Below are positions 8,601-17,319 of a stretch of DNA of 64,000 nucleotides, piece by piece. A model generated the notes under the pieces. The model worked only from the letters and a program-made list of their open reading frames with translations. It had not been told where the DNA came from and searched no databases. Numbering within the stretch: the first letter of the stretch is position 1; the number at the start of each line of letters is the position of its first letter. The stretch is from Streptomyces uncialis (GTDB taxonomy: Bacteria; Actinomycetota; Actinomycetes; Streptomycetales; Streptomycetaceae), in contig NZ_CP109583.1 in assembly GCF_036250755.1 (NCBI RefSeq), forward strand, positions 6,921,501-6,985,500. The letters are read 5' to 3'. The position numbers and the translations under genes are program-made.

Positions 8601-10001
8601 ATGTCCGCAGCCGTCACCCCGACCACCACCGCTGCTGTCACCGACCCGTCCGACCCGGCCTGCCTGGCCCCGCTGCCCGTCCTCGGGCGGGAGGTGAGCG
8701 TCCCGCTGGTGACCGGCGGCGAGGTCACCTACGCGGCCCTCGACTACGCGGCGAGCGCCCCCGCGCTCCAGCGGGTGTGGGACGACGTCGCCGCCTACGC
8801 CCCGTACTACGGCAGTGTGCACCGGGGCGCCGGCTACCTCTCGCAGCTCTCGACCGACCTGTTCGAGAACGCGCGGGAGACCGTCGCCTCGTTCCTCGGC
8901 TGCCGTGCGGGTGACCAGGTCGTCTTCACCCGCTCCACCACCGACTCGCTCAATCTGCTCGCCGCCGCCCTGCCCGCCGGGTGCGAGGTCTTCGTGTTCG
9001 AGACGGAGCACCACGCGTCGCTGCTGCCCTGGCGCGACGCCCGGGTCACCTACCTCGACGCGCCGCGCACCCCCGCCGACGCCGTGACGACCCTGGAGCG
9101 GGCGCTCGCCGACCGGGACCCGTACGGCCCGGCCCTGGTGTGTGTGACGGGTGCGTCGAACGTGACCGGTGAGCTGTGGCCCGTCCGGGAGCTGGCCGCC
9201 GCCGCGCACGCGCACGGCGCGCGGATCGTGCTGGACGCCGCGCAGCTCGCGCCCCATCACCCGGTGTCGGTGGCCGAACTCGACGTCGACTGGATCGCGT
9301 TCTCCGGGCACAAGCTGTACGCGCCGTTCGGATCCGGGGTGCTGGCGGGACGCGCCGACTGGCTGCGCGAGGCGGAGCCGTACCTGGCGGGCGGCGGTGC
9401 CTCGCGGAAGGTGTCGCGCCGCGCGGACGGGGGAGTGGACGTCGAGTGGCACGACAGCGCCGCGCGCCACGAGGCGGGATCGCCCAATGTGATCGGGGTG
9501 TACGCGATCGCCTCCGCGTGCAAGGCGCTCACCGAGGCCGGGTTCGACGATCTGGTGGCCCGTGAGCGGTATCTGATCGGACTGGTGCGCGCCGGGCTCG
9601 CCCAGGTGCCCGAGGTGCGGGTGCTGTCGCTGTTCGGGGACGACGCGCCCCGGGTCGGGGTGATCTCATTCGTGGTGGACGGCTGGAACAGCTCGCACTT
9701 CGCGGCGGCCCTGTCCGCCGAGTACGGCATCGGGGTGCGCGACGGACTGTTCTGCGCCCATCCGCTGGTGCGGACCCTGCTGGGCACCGACCCGCAGGAC
9801 CCGGGCGAGTGCGGTGCCCCGGAGGCCGCGCCGGGCGAACGGTCCCTGAACGCCATCCGGGTCAGCTTCGGCGCGGGCACCCCCGACGAGCATGTGGAGC
9901 GGTTCGTACGCGCCGTCAAGGAGCTGGTCGCGGACGGCGCGCGCTGGAACTACCGGACCGAGGACGGGCGCTGCGTACCGGACACGACCGCGTCCGCGTG
10001 A
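8601..10001 (+). CDS. Class V aminotransferase, cysteine-desulfurase-like
   Basis: PLP enzyme of 466 aa in the SufS/CsdA branch of class V aminotransferases. The PLP lysine is Lys238 in FSGHKLYAPFGSG. A Cys at 385 in VRDGLFCAHPL sits where cysteine desulfurases carry the persulfide cysteine, so sulfur mobilisation from a cysteine-like substrate is the best guess. A selenocysteine- or kynureninase-like activity cannot be excluded. Control by SAM-IV supports a role in sulfur metabolism. ATG at 8601 is chosen over upstream in-frame codons because AGGGAG precedes it. The 3' end overlaps the convergent glycerate kinase by 52 bp. Confidence 0.88.
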   Translation: MSAAVTPTTTAAVTDPSDPACLAPLPVLGREVSVPLVTGGEVTYAALDYAASAPALQRVWDDVAAYAPYYGSVHRGAGYLSQLSTDLFENARETVASFLGCRAGDQVVFTRSTTDSLNLLAAALPAGCEVFVFETEHHASLLPWRDARVTYLDAPRTPADAVTTLERALADRDPYGPALVCVTGASNVTGELWPVRELAAAAHAHGARIVLDAAQLAPHHPVSVAELDVDWIAFSGHKLYAPFGSGVLAGRADWLREAEPYLAGGGASRKVSRRADGGVDVEWHDSAARHEAGSPNVIGVYAIASACKALTEAGFDDLVARERYLIGLVRAGLAQVPEVRVLSLFGDDAPRVGVISFVVDGWNSSHFAAALSAEYGIGVRDGLFCAHPLVRTLLGTDPQDPGECGAPEAAPGERSLNAIRVSFGAGTPDEHVERFVRAVKELVADGARWNYRTEDGRCVPDTTASA

Positions 10002-11164
10002 GTCCGGCCGCCGCTCAGCCGGGTGCCGATCTGGATCATGCGCAGGGCCCGCTCGGTGGCGTCGGTGAGGAACTCGCCGCCCCGGCCCAGCGCTTCGGTG
10101 AGGCTGACCGGCGCGGGCATGATCGAGCCGTACGCGTCGACCCCGATGGCCCGGACCTGGTGGGCGCCCTCGCCGAGGGTGCCGGCGAGCGCGAGGACGG
10201 GACGTCCGTACAGCTTGGCGCGGCGGGCGACCTCGGCGGGGACCTTGCCGCGCGGGGTCTGGTGGTCCAGGGCGCCCTCGGCGGTGACGACGAGATCGGC
10301 GCGGGCGAGCCGTTCGTCCAGGCCGAGGTGGTCGAGGAGGACATCGAAGCGGGGCAGCAACCGCGCGCCCAGCGCGGCGAGTCCGGCGCCGAGCCCGCCC
10401 GAGGCGCCGGTGCCGGTGCCGTGGAACAGGTCGGTGGTGACGGCGAGATCGCGGGTGAGGACCGTCGCCCAGTGCTCCAGGGCGGCGGCGAGCAGTTCGA
10501 CCTGCTCGGGGGTCGCGCCCTTCTGCGGGCCGAAGACCCGGGCCACCCCGCGCTCGCCGCACAGTACGTTGAAGGGGTTGCAGGCGACCCGGATCTCGGT
10601 GTCGGCCAGCCGGGGGTCGAGGCCGCTGGTGTCGATACGGGCGAGCCGGATCAACGCGGTGCCGCCGGCGGGCAGTTCGCGTCCGTCCGCGTCGAGCAGC
10701 CGGGCGCCGAGCGCCTGGAGGGCGCCCGCGCCGCCGTCGGAGGTCCCCGAGTCGCCGCAGCCGACGAGGATACGACGTGCCCCGGTGTCCAGGGCGGCCC
10801 CGATCAGCTCCCCGACACCGTAGGTGGTGGTGACGCCCGGGTCCCGCAGATCACGCGGGACGAGCGACAGTCCGGCGACGGCGGCCATCTCCACCACGGC
10901 GGTGCCGCCGGTGTCCCCGAGGAGCGCGAAGTGCGTTCCGATCCGTTCCCCCGTGGGGCCGGTGGCCCGCAGCCGCACCAGCTGGCCGCCGGACGCGGTG
11001 GCGAGGGCGAGCGCGGTGCCCTCCCCGCCGTCGACGAGCGGTATCAGGTCGATCTCCGCCTCGGGGACGACCCTGCGGACGCCCTCCGCGATGGCCTCGG
11101 CTGCGGACTGGGCGGACAGGGACTCCTTGAAACCGCTGGGTGCCACGGCGAATCGGGTCAGCAT
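9950..11164 (-). CDS. Glycerate kinase
   Basis: Kinase of 404 aa of the GarK/GlxK family that phosphorylates D-glycerate, feeding glyoxylate or serine breakdown products into glycolysis. The family shows in the N-terminal APSGFKESLSAQSAAEAIAEG, PLVDGGEGT, the central GCGDSGTSDGGAGALQALGA and GTGTGASGGLGAGL, and VTAEGALDHQT. Length is a little above the usual 380. The extra C-terminus lies in the overlap with the aminotransferase gene. It is 67 bp downstream of the anion transporter on the same strand, so the transporter may import an organic acid for this pathway. Confidence 0.92.
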   Translation of the reverse strand: MLTRFAVAPSGFKESLSAQSAAEAIAEGVRRVVPEAEIDLIPLVDGGEGTALALATASGGQLVRLRATGPTGERIGTHFALLGDTGGTAVVEMAAVAGLSLVPRDLRDPGVTTTYGVGELIGAALDTGARRILVGCGDSGTSDGGAGALQALGARLLDADGRELPAGGTALIRLARIDTSGLDPRLADTEIRVACNPFNVLCGERGVARVFGPQKGATPEQVELLAAALEHWATVLTRDLAVTTDLFHGTGTGASGGLGAGLAALGARLLPRFDVLLDHLGLDERLARADLVVTAEGALDHQTPRGKVPAEVARRAKLYGRPVLALAGTLGEGAHQVRAIGVDAYGSIMPAPVSLTEALGRGGEFLTDATERALRMIQIGTRLSGGRTHADAVVSGTQRPSSVR

Positions 11165-11231
11165 GGTGGGACTCCTGTGACGGGTGAGGGTGAGGTGCGG
11201 GGCCGCGCGGAGCGCGGAGGGTGACCCGGTA

Positions 11232-12644
11232 TCAGGTCAGGGGAACGCCGAGCAGGGGCCAGACCGCGACGGTGAACAGCAGCACGAGCAGCGCGGTCAT
11301 GGGGGCGAGGACGGCGGACATCCGCAGCAGATCGCGCGGGGTGTAGGTCGGGATGCCGGGAATCTCGGCGTAGAGGGTGACGGGTTTCGCCGAGGCGGGC
11401 AGAGTGTGGCAGAAACCCGCGGCGGCGGTGGAGGCGAGGGCGGCGGCGACCGGGTTCACCCCGGCGCCGACCGCCGCCGCGACGACCAGCGGCACCAGGA
11501 CGGAGGACCGCGCGGAGCGGGACTGGAGGACCAGGTGCGCCGCGGTGGACACCCCGATCACCACCGCGAGGAACAGCCACGGCGGCAGATCCAGCGGTAT
11601 CCCGCCGACCAGGTACTTCGCGGCGCCCGAGTCGGACAGGGCGAGGCCCATCGCCATGGTCGCGGCCATGAACAGCAGCAGCGACCACGGGACGGTCTTC
11701 AGCGCGTCCTTCAGCCGTACGGTGCCGAGCGCCGGGGACGCGGCGACTATCGCGCCGATCAGGGCGACCACCGCGGGCGGCACCCGGTGCAGGGGTTCGC
11801 TGCACCACAGGGCGACGACGGTGGCCAGCAGCAGCGCGCAGCGGCTCTCAGCCGCGCTCCAGGGCCCGGTGACGGGCTGTTCGCTGTGTTCCTGGATCTG
11901 TTCGGCGGTGATGTGGACGGGGCCCTTGCGGTCGGCGCGCTTGGTCGTGGTGAACAGGACCACCTCCGCGGCGAGATGCGAGGACACTACGGCGAGCGGG
12001 AGCCCGACGAGCAGCCAGTCGGTGAAGCCGACACGTTCCCCCGCGGCCTCCCACAGCACCGACACGGTGATGAGGTGGGCGCCCGCGCCGATCAGGGTGG
12101 CCACCGCCGACAGCAGGATCACCGTGGGGAACAGCAGCGCGAGCATCACGACCAGCCGGGTGCGGCCGGCGAGGACCTTGGCGAGCGCGAGGAACACGGG
12201 CATGGCGAGCGCGGCGCGGCCCGAGGTCGCGGGCACCGCGAACGCGGTGACCACCAGGGCGGCGGTCGTCAGATGGGTGAGCTGGCGGACATTGCGGGCG
12301 CCGCCGACCAGGAACGCGGCGGCCCGCCCCGCGAGGCCCGTCCGGGCGACGGCGGCGGCGAGCACGAAGGCGCAGATCAGCAGCCACACCGTGTCGTCAC
12401 CGAGGGTGCCGAACAGGGCGTCGCTGCTGATCACGCCGGTCGCGGTCAGGGCGAGGCCCGCGCCGAGCGCGATGTACGTGTCGTCGATCGGCGTTCCGAT
12501 CCAGGCGCAGGTCGCCAGGGCGAAGATGGCGAGGGTGATCCGCGCGTCGCCGCTGAGGCCCGGGAAGTTGCCCGGGACCACGAGGAGTGCGCAGATGCTC
12601 AGCGCCACGCACAGGGTCGCCATTTGCCGGATGTTCACTGTCAC
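11232..12644 (-). CDS. SLC13/DASS-family anion transporter
   Basis: Polytopic membrane protein of 470 aa with about twelve hydrophobic segments, resembling divalent-anion:sodium symporters. Typical parts are TLGDDTVWLLICAFVLAAAVARTGLAGR near the first repeat, FPTVILLSAVATLIGAGAHLITV in the middle and a C-terminal SAKPVTLYAEIPGIPTYTPRDLL segment. The likely substrate is a dicarboxylate, sulfate or similar anion. The exact substrate cannot be read from the sequence. Its gene order with glycerate kinase suggests organic-acid uptake. Transcription comes from the repeat cluster B side. Confidence 0.85.
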   Translation of the reverse strand: MTVNIRQMATLCVALSICALLVVPGNFPGLSGDARITLAIFALATCAWIGTPIDDTYIALGAGLALTATGVISSDALFGTLGDDTVWLLICAFVLAAAVARTGLAGRAAAFLVGGARNVRQLTHLTTAALVVTAFAVPATSGRAALAMPVFLALAKVLAGRTRLVVMLALLFPTVILLSAVATLIGAGAHLITVSVLWEAAGERVGFTDWLLVGLPLAVVSSHLAAEVVLFTTTKRADRKGPVHITAEQIQEHSEQPVTGPWSAAESRCALLLATVVALWCSEPLHRVPPAVVALIGAIVAASPALGTVRLKDALKTVPWSLLLFMAATMAMGLALSDSGAAKYLVGGIPLDLPPWLFLAVVIGVSTAAHLVLQSRSARSSVLVPLVVAAAVGAGVNPVAAALASTAAAGFCHTLPASAKPVTLYAEIPGIPTYTPRDLLRMSAVLAPMTALLVLLFTVAVWPLLGVPLT

Positions 12645-12708
12645 ATGAGAGAGCTTTCACCTCGGCGGTGAGGGCTCCATGAGTTGTTGATGAAAGGAAC
12701 TTCACGCG

Positions 12709-13075
12709 GCGCCTTCGCTGTGCGCTTCCCGGTTCACCTCAGCGTGGCTGTTCCTGTGCGGGGTGTCTTCGGTTGCCCCCGCCTGGTTTCTTGTGCTGGG
12801 CGCGGTTGTTCCTGTGCCGTCGTTCGTGGGGTGCGCGGTTCCTCGCGCCCCTGGGTTTCCTGTGCTGGGCGTACTTGTTCCTGTGCGGGTCGTTCGTGGG
12901 TGCGCAGTTCTCCGCGCCCCTTCGGGGGCGTTCCCTGGCGTGGTTCGTCGGGTGCGGGTTGTTCGTGGGGCGCGGTTCCCCGCGCCCCTGGGTCTCCTCG
13001 GCCTGGCGTACTTGTTCCGGTGCCGTCGCTCGGTGGTTTCGCGCGGTACCCCGCGCCCCCTTGGGGCGCCCGTCG
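12709..13075. repeat. Intergenic repeat cluster B
   Basis: Four degenerate copies of the GCGCAGTTCCCCGCG core, all in one orientation (near 12834, 12902, 12971 and 13041), follow a degenerate boundary motif at 12709-12731. The cluster lies 3' of the response regulator gene (minus strand) and 5' of the transporter gene. No gene is seen in 12645-13086. Confidence 0.75.
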
Positions 13076-13086
13076 GCTGTCCGGGG

Positions 13087-13749
13087 TTACTCCGGGAGGC
13101 GGTAGCCCATTCCTCTTACTGTTTCGACTCGGTCGGCGCCGAGCTTCTTGCGCAGGGCGCGGACGTAGACGTCGACGATGTTGGAGCCGGGGTCGAAGTC
13201 GTAGCCCCATACGTGGGACAGGATCTGCTCGCGGGACAGGACCTGGCCGGGGTGGCGCAGGAACAGTTCCAGCAGGACGAACTCGCGGGCGGTCAGGTCG
13301 ACGGTGCGCTCGCCGGAGCGGGCGCGGCGGGTGCGCAGGTCGAGGGTCAGTTCCCCGCTGCGCAGCACGGTGACCTCGGGGGCGCGGGCGGCGGTGCGCA
13401 GCCGGAGCCGGACCCGGGCCAGCAGTTCCTCGAAGCGGAACGGCTTGGTCATCCAGTCGTCGGCGCCGCCTTCGAGACCGGCGACGGTGTCCCGTACGGA
13501 GTCCCGTGCGGTGAGCACGATCACCGGGACGGAGATCCGGGCCTCGCGCAGCTGCCGCAGGACGGTGAAGCCGTCCTTGCCGGGCAGTCCGATGTCGAGG
13601 ACTATCAGGTCGAATCCGCCGGTGACGGCGTAGTCGTAGGCCGCTTCGCCGTCGCCGACGACGGTGGTGGTGAAGCCGTTGGAGCGCAGCCCCTTCTGCA
13701 CGAAGGAGGCGATGCGTTCCTCGTCCTCCACGATGAGTATCCGGTTCAC
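13087..13749 (-). CDS. OmpR-family response regulator
   Basis: Transcription regulator of 220 aa. The receiver domain (1-115) has acidic residues Glu8-Asp9, phosphoacceptor Asp52 in LIVLDIGLPG and Lys in MTKPF. A winged-helix DNA-binding domain (about 125-220) has SREQILSHVWGYDFDPGSNIVDVYVRALRKKLG-type features. It is the third gene of a unit with a small secreted protein and a histidine kinase, and overlaps the kinase gene by 4 bp. Direct repeats upstream of the unit (15637-15654) may be its own binding site. Confidence 0.95.
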   Translation of the reverse strand: MNRILIVEDEERIASFVQKGLRSNGFTTTVVGDGEAAYDYAVTGGFDLIVLDIGLPGKDGFTVLRQLREARISVPVIVLTARDSVRDTVAGLEGGADDWMTKPFRFEELLARVRLRLRTAARAPEVTVLRSGELTLDLRTRRARSGERTVDLTAREFVLLELFLRHPGQVLSREQILSHVWGYDFDPGSNIVDVYVRALRKKLGADRVETVRGMGYRLPE

Positions 13750-15233
13750 AGTGCCGCTTCCTTGGTGGGCTCTTCCAGTGCGGGCATGAGGACGGTCGTC
13801 CCGTCGGGGTCGTCGAGGACGAGGACGAAGGTGGCGCCGCCGCCCTCGGTGGGCCGCAGCTCCACCCGGCCGCCGTGACCCTCGGCGATGGCCTTCACGA
13901 TCGCGAGGCCGAGGCCCGCGCCGGTGCCGCGGGCGCCGCGCCGGGCGGTGCCCCGCCGGAACCGTTCGAAGATCACCCCCGCGTCCTGCGGCTGGACCCC
14001 GGGGCCGCTGTCCGCGACGTACAGCTCGACGCGGCCCTCCTGGACCCGGGAGCCGATGGCGACCTGCTGGCCGGGGACGGTGTGCTGCACGGCGTTCTGC
14101 GCGAGCTGCACCATGGCCTGGGTGATCCGCTGGGCGTCCAGGTGCACCTCGGCGTCCGCGAGTCCGGCCAGGGACCAGTCCCGGTCCCCGAGTGCCCGGG
14201 CCTTCACGAACACGTCGGCGGTCAGTTCCCCGAGCTGGACGGGTTCGGGGCTGACGAAGTCGGGGCGTTCGGACTTGGCGAGCAGCAGCAGGTCCTCCAC
14301 GATCCTGCTCATCCGCTCCAGTTCCTCCAGGACGATCCGGACGGTCTCCTCGCGTTCGGCGGGGTCGTCGCCCATCAGTTCCAGATGGCCCCGGACGATG
14401 GTGATCGGGGTGCGCAGCTCATGGCCGGCGTCGTCGACGAACTCCCGCTGGGCGGCGAACGCGCGCTCCAGCCGGTCGAGCATGGCGTTGAAGGTGTCGG
14501 CGAGGGCGGCGATGTCGTCGCGGCCCTGGACGGGGATACGGCGGGTGAGGTCCTGTTCGGTGAGCTGGGCGGCGGTCGAGCGGATGATCCGTACGGGCCG
14601 CAGGATGCGTCCGGCGACCGCCCAGCCGATGCCGGTCGTCATCAGAAGGGCCACCCCGGAGATGGCGATCAGCATGGTGAACACATCGTTCGCCTTGGCC
14701 TGTTCACCGGCCGGGTGGAAGGCGACGACGAACGCGGCGGGGGGATGCCCGGGGCTGGACGCGATCGTCACCTTCGCCCAGCGCACCTCGCCCTGCGGGC
14801 GGTGCAGTGTCCCGGTGGCGTGCCGTGACTCGAACACCTTCTTCAGGGCGGGCTTGTCCGCGGCCAGCGGGTGGTCGACCCGGGTCTCCCGCGGCTGCAC
14901 CTTGGTCACCGGGTCCTGCCCGGGGACGTCGGTCAGCCCCAGGAGTTCCTCGTCGGGGTCGGCGTACTGACGCATCAGGAACAGCCGCAGCAGCGCGTCG
15001 GGGTCGGTGAAGGGGTCGCCGGTGTTCGGGTCGACGCCGCGGTCGGCCAGATTGGCGAACTCCTTGGCCTCCTGGGCCAGCAGGCCGTTGATGCGGTGGT
15101 CGGCGTCGCGCAGCAAAACGGAGCGGGTGGCGAAGGCCACCGCGCCGAGCGCCACCGCCATCACCAGCAGCAGCCACAGGAGGATGCGCAGCCGTGCGGA
15201 GAGCCGGCGGCGCACCGGATCAGCCGTCGTCAC
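13746..15233 (-). CDS. Sensor histidine kinase (two-component)
   Basis: Membrane sensor of 495 aa. Two transmembrane helices (about 15-38 and 185-210) enclose an extracytoplasmic sensor domain of about 145 residues with no recognisable family. A HAMP linker, the HisKA motif DDAGHELRTPITIVRGHLEL and an HATPase domain with LAQNAVQHT, DSGPGV and GTGAGLGLAIVKAIAEGHGG follow. The GTG start overlaps the preceding small-protein gene by 14 bp and the end overlaps the regulator gene by 4 bp, so the three are made together. The signal is unknown; the small secreted protein may affect it. Confidence 0.95.
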   Translation of the reverse strand: MTTADPVRRRLSARLRILLWLLLVMAVALGAVAFATRSVLLRDADHRINGLLAQEAKEFANLADRGVDPNTGDPFTDPDALLRLFLMRQYADPDEELLGLTDVPGQDPVTKVQPRETRVDHPLAADKPALKKVFESRHATGTLHRPQGEVRWAKVTIASSPGHPPAAFVVAFHPAGEQAKANDVFTMLIAISGVALLMTTGIGWAVAGRILRPVRIIRSTAAQLTEQDLTRRIPVQGRDDIAALADTFNAMLDRLERAFAAQREFVDDAGHELRTPITIVRGHLELMGDDPAEREETVRIVLEELERMSRIVEDLLLLAKSERPDFVSPEPVQLGELTADVFVKARALGDRDWSLAGLADAEVHLDAQRITQAMVQLAQNAVQHTVPGQQVAIGSRVQEGRVELYVADSGPGVQPQDAGVIFERFRRGTARRGARGTGAGLGLAIVKAIAEGHGGRVELRPTEGGGATFVLVLDDPDGTTVLMPALEEPTKEAAL

Positions 15234-15603
15234 CGAAGTCGTCGCCGCCAGGTCCGTCGTCGTCCCCGCCGGGGCCGTCGTCGTTGTTGTCGTCGCCGGC
15301 CGGGGGCTTGCTCGTCGGCTTCTTCGTGGGCTTGTCGGTGGGCTTGTCCGGGGCGGTGCTCCTGCCGCCGTCGGGGGTGGTGCCGGAGGGCGTCCCGTCC
15401 ATGGAGGGCGGTGCGACCGTCTCGTCGCTGGGCGTCGGACGGGGCGAGCCCGCGGAGCCGGAGGGGGAGCCGCTCTCCAGCTCCACCTTCTGCGGAACCT
15501 TGCGGTCGTCGGGACTGTCGGTGAGGGCGTAGCTGGTCACCGCGATACCCAGCGGTATCGCGACGACCGCGGCGAGTGCCGCTATGCGATGAGTGAAGAC
15601 CAT
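15220..15603 (-). CDS. Small secreted or membrane-anchored hydrophilic protein
   Basis: Protein of 127 aa not assignable to a functional family. One N-terminal hydrophobic segment (about 7-27) could be a signal peptide or anchor. The rest is a low-complexity tail rich in Pro, Ser, Thr and Lys (PTDKPTKKPTSKPP) ending in about 27 residues of almost only Asp and Gly. Such a tail is likely disordered outside the cell and could bind calcium or other cations. It is the first gene of the unit with the histidine kinase, overlapping it by 14 bp, so it is a candidate accessory or ligand-presenting partner of the sensor. Confidence 0.75.
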   Translation of the reverse strand: MVFTHRIAALAAVVAIPLGIAVTSYALTDSPDDRKVPQKVELESGSPSGSAGSPRPTPSDETVAPPSMDGTPSGTTPDGGRSTAPDKPTDKPTKKPTSKPPAGDDNNDDGPGGDDDGPGGDDFGDDG

Positions 15604-15636
15604 GGTTCCGATGGTGACGAGGCCAACCGCGCCCCA

Positions 15637-15654
15637 GGATGAGACGCGGATGAG
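15637..15654. promoter_or_regulatory. Direct repeat, candidate response-regulator box
   Basis: GGATGAG occurs twice (15637-15643 and 15648-15654) with an 11-bp period, 34 bp upstream of the small-protein start. The spacing of one helical turn is typical of OmpR-family sites, so autoregulation by the regulator encoded downstream is likely. Confidence 0.5.
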
Positions 15655-15774
15655 GAAGTCTTCATCTTCGGCCCGGGGAGGTGCCCCGGCTGACGCGGTA
15701 CGGGGCGGGGCGTCGGCGGCGGACGCGGTGGCGGTACGGGCCGGCCGGGGGACGGCCGGGCGGGGGCGGACGGG

Positions 15775-16056
15775 TCAGGAGTCGAGCCCGATGGCGAACG
15801 CCGCTTCGAGGTCGTGCTGCGAGTAGGTGCGGAACGCCACATGGGTGTCGGTGCCCTCGACGCCCGGGATCTTGCTGATCCGGCCGGGGATGACCTCGGC
15901 GAGATCGTCGTGGGAGCGGACCCGGACCATGGCGATCAGGTCGTACGTCCCGGTCACGGAGAAGACCTCGCTGACGCTTTCCAGCGCGGCGATCGCCTCG
16001 GCGATCTCCGGGATGCGGTCCACACTGGTCTTGATGAGCACGATCGCGGTGATCAC
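15775..16056 (-). CDS. Stand-alone Lrp/AsnC ligand-binding (RAM) domain protein
   Basis: Protein of 93 aa consisting only of the effector-binding half of Lrp/AsnC regulators (MITAIVLIKTSVDRIPEIAEAI, then VSEVFSVTGTYDLIAMVRV). It has no helix-turn-helix, and the size agrees with known stand-alone RAM proteins. Those form oligomers that bind amino acids or modulate full-length Lrp relatives. Here the ligand is unknown. The gene is 37 bp downstream of the rhomboid gene on the same strand and may be cotranscribed with it. Confidence 0.9.
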   Translation of the reverse strand: MITAIVLIKTSVDRIPEIAEAIAALESVSEVFSVTGTYDLIAMVRVRSHDDLAEVIPGRISKIPGVEGTDTHVAFRTYSQHDLEAAFAIGLDS

Positions 16057-16093
16057 GGCTGGCTGTCTCCCTCGGTGGCCGCTGCTGGTGGAT

Positions 16094-16861
16094 TCACTCT
16101 AGCCCGCCCCTGTCCGGCTCCTCCCGGATCGTGGCGGGGCTCCTGGGGAGACCCGGCCGCAGGCGGCCGTACCCGGCCCAGCAGCCCAGGAACCCGAGCC
16201 CGAAGCCGATCAGATGCGCCAGGTACGCCACCCCCGGCCCCTGGCCGTCCCGGCTCGCCGCCAGCCACTGGAGCGCCACCCAGAACGGCAGCACCATCCA
16301 GGCCGGAAAGCGCAGCGGCAGGAAGAACAGGAACGGGAACAGACTGGTGACCCGTGCCGTGGGGAAGAGGTACAGGAATGCCCCCAGGACCGCCGAGATC
16401 GCCCCCGACGCCCCCACCAGGGTCTGACCCCCGTCCGGCTGCCCCGCGTGCGCCGTCGCGTACCCGGTCAGCGCGAGCGCGCCGCACACCACGTACAGGA
16501 CGAGGTAGCGCAGCCGTCCCAGGCGCTCCTCGGCCATCGTCCCGAAGACGTGGAGGAAGAGCATGTTGCCGAGCAGATGCAGCCAGCTCCCGTGCACGAA
16601 CAGGGCGGTGACGGGGGTGAGCAGGGCCCGGGGCGCCCCGGAGAACAGTTCGGCGGGGATCACTCCCCAGCGGGCGAAATAGGACCTTTGTGCGGCGAGC
16701 AACCCGTCCCCCGTGCCGTACCCCGGGTTCAGGCCCGGGACCGGTCCGAGCAGGAAGATCAGCGCGCATGCCGCGATCAGCGCGTACGTCACCGGCGCCG
16801 AGCGGCCGCGCGCCGCCCCGCCCGGCCGGGCCGTCCGGTCACCACCCCAGGAGCCGATCAT
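16094..16861 (-). CDS. Rhomboid-family intramembrane serine protease
   Basis: Membrane protein of 255 aa with six to seven hydrophobic helices. The catalytic pair is present: Ser152 in GASGAIS and His216 in AHLIGFG. The HGSWLHLLGNMLFLHVFG segment carries the conserved His and Asn of the L1/TM2 region. It probably cuts single-span membrane proteins; no substrate is evident. The start at 16861 is uncertain. It gives a short cytoplasmic N-terminus, but no good ribosome site precedes it, and longer in-frame starts upstream add only low-complexity sequence. Confidence 0.85.
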   Translation of the reverse strand: MIGSWGGDRTARPGGAARGRSAPVTYALIAACALIFLLGPVPGLNPGYGTGDGLLAAQRSYFARWGVIPAELFSGAPRALLTPVTALFVHGSWLHLLGNMLFLHVFGTMAEERLGRLRYLVLYVVCGALALTGYATAHAGQPDGGQTLVGASGAISAVLGAFLYLFPTARVTSLFPFLFFLPLRFPAWMVLPFWVALQWLAASRDGQGPGVAYLAHLIGFGLGFLGCWAGYGRLRPGLPRSPATIREEPDRGGLE

Positions 16862-17041
16862 GGACAGATCATGACGGAACGGGACCGAAGCCGTACGGTT
16901 GCCCCGCCGTTGCCAGGACCCGAGCGGGCTGCCCCTTACAGGTCGTAGGGTTACGGCGACACGCGCCCGCGCGACGGGCGCGCCATGGACGTGACGGGTG
17001 TGCCGCGGCGCACCCCAGGCCCTAAGGAAGCGACGCCCACG

Positions 17042-17281
17042 ATGACGGTTCCCCTGCCGACCGAACGGACGCGGTGGCGCTGCACGCTCTGCGGCAACCT
17101 CACCCGCTTCGATGTGACGCGCTCCTCGAAGGTGGTCGAGTACGTCCACCTCGACCTCGCCGGAGAGCCCAAGGTGGAGGAACGCGACGTCGTCAGTGAG
17201 ACCATCGACACGGTGCGCTGCCGCTGGTGCAACGCGAACGACTCGGTGGAACTCGTGGACAGGCCGGGTGCCGACTCCTGA
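17042..17281 (+). CDS. Small zinc-ribbon protein
   Basis: Protein of 79 aa with two CxxC pairs, CTLC near the N-terminus and CRWC near the C-terminus, about 45 residues apart, suggesting one zinc ribbon. Function is unknown. It lies 38 bp upstream of the NYN-domain gene, same strand, and may be cotranscribed with it, which hints at RNA or nucleic-acid handling. ATG at 17042 is preferred over the upstream ATG at 16985 because AAGGAAG precedes it. Confidence 0.8.
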   Translation: MTVPLPTERTRWRCTLCGNLTRFDVTRSSKVVEYVHLDLAGEPKVEERDVVSETIDTVRCRWCNANDSVELVDRPGADS

Positions 17282-17319
17282 CGGAGCCGGCCCCGCACAG
17301 CTAGTGGGGTGACGGACGG

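Noticed and set aside
11377..12648. Plus-strand frame of about 420 codons opposite the anion transporter
   Set aside because: The minus strand gives a clean twelve-helix transporter; the plus frame is Ala/Arg/Thr-rich shadow sequence.
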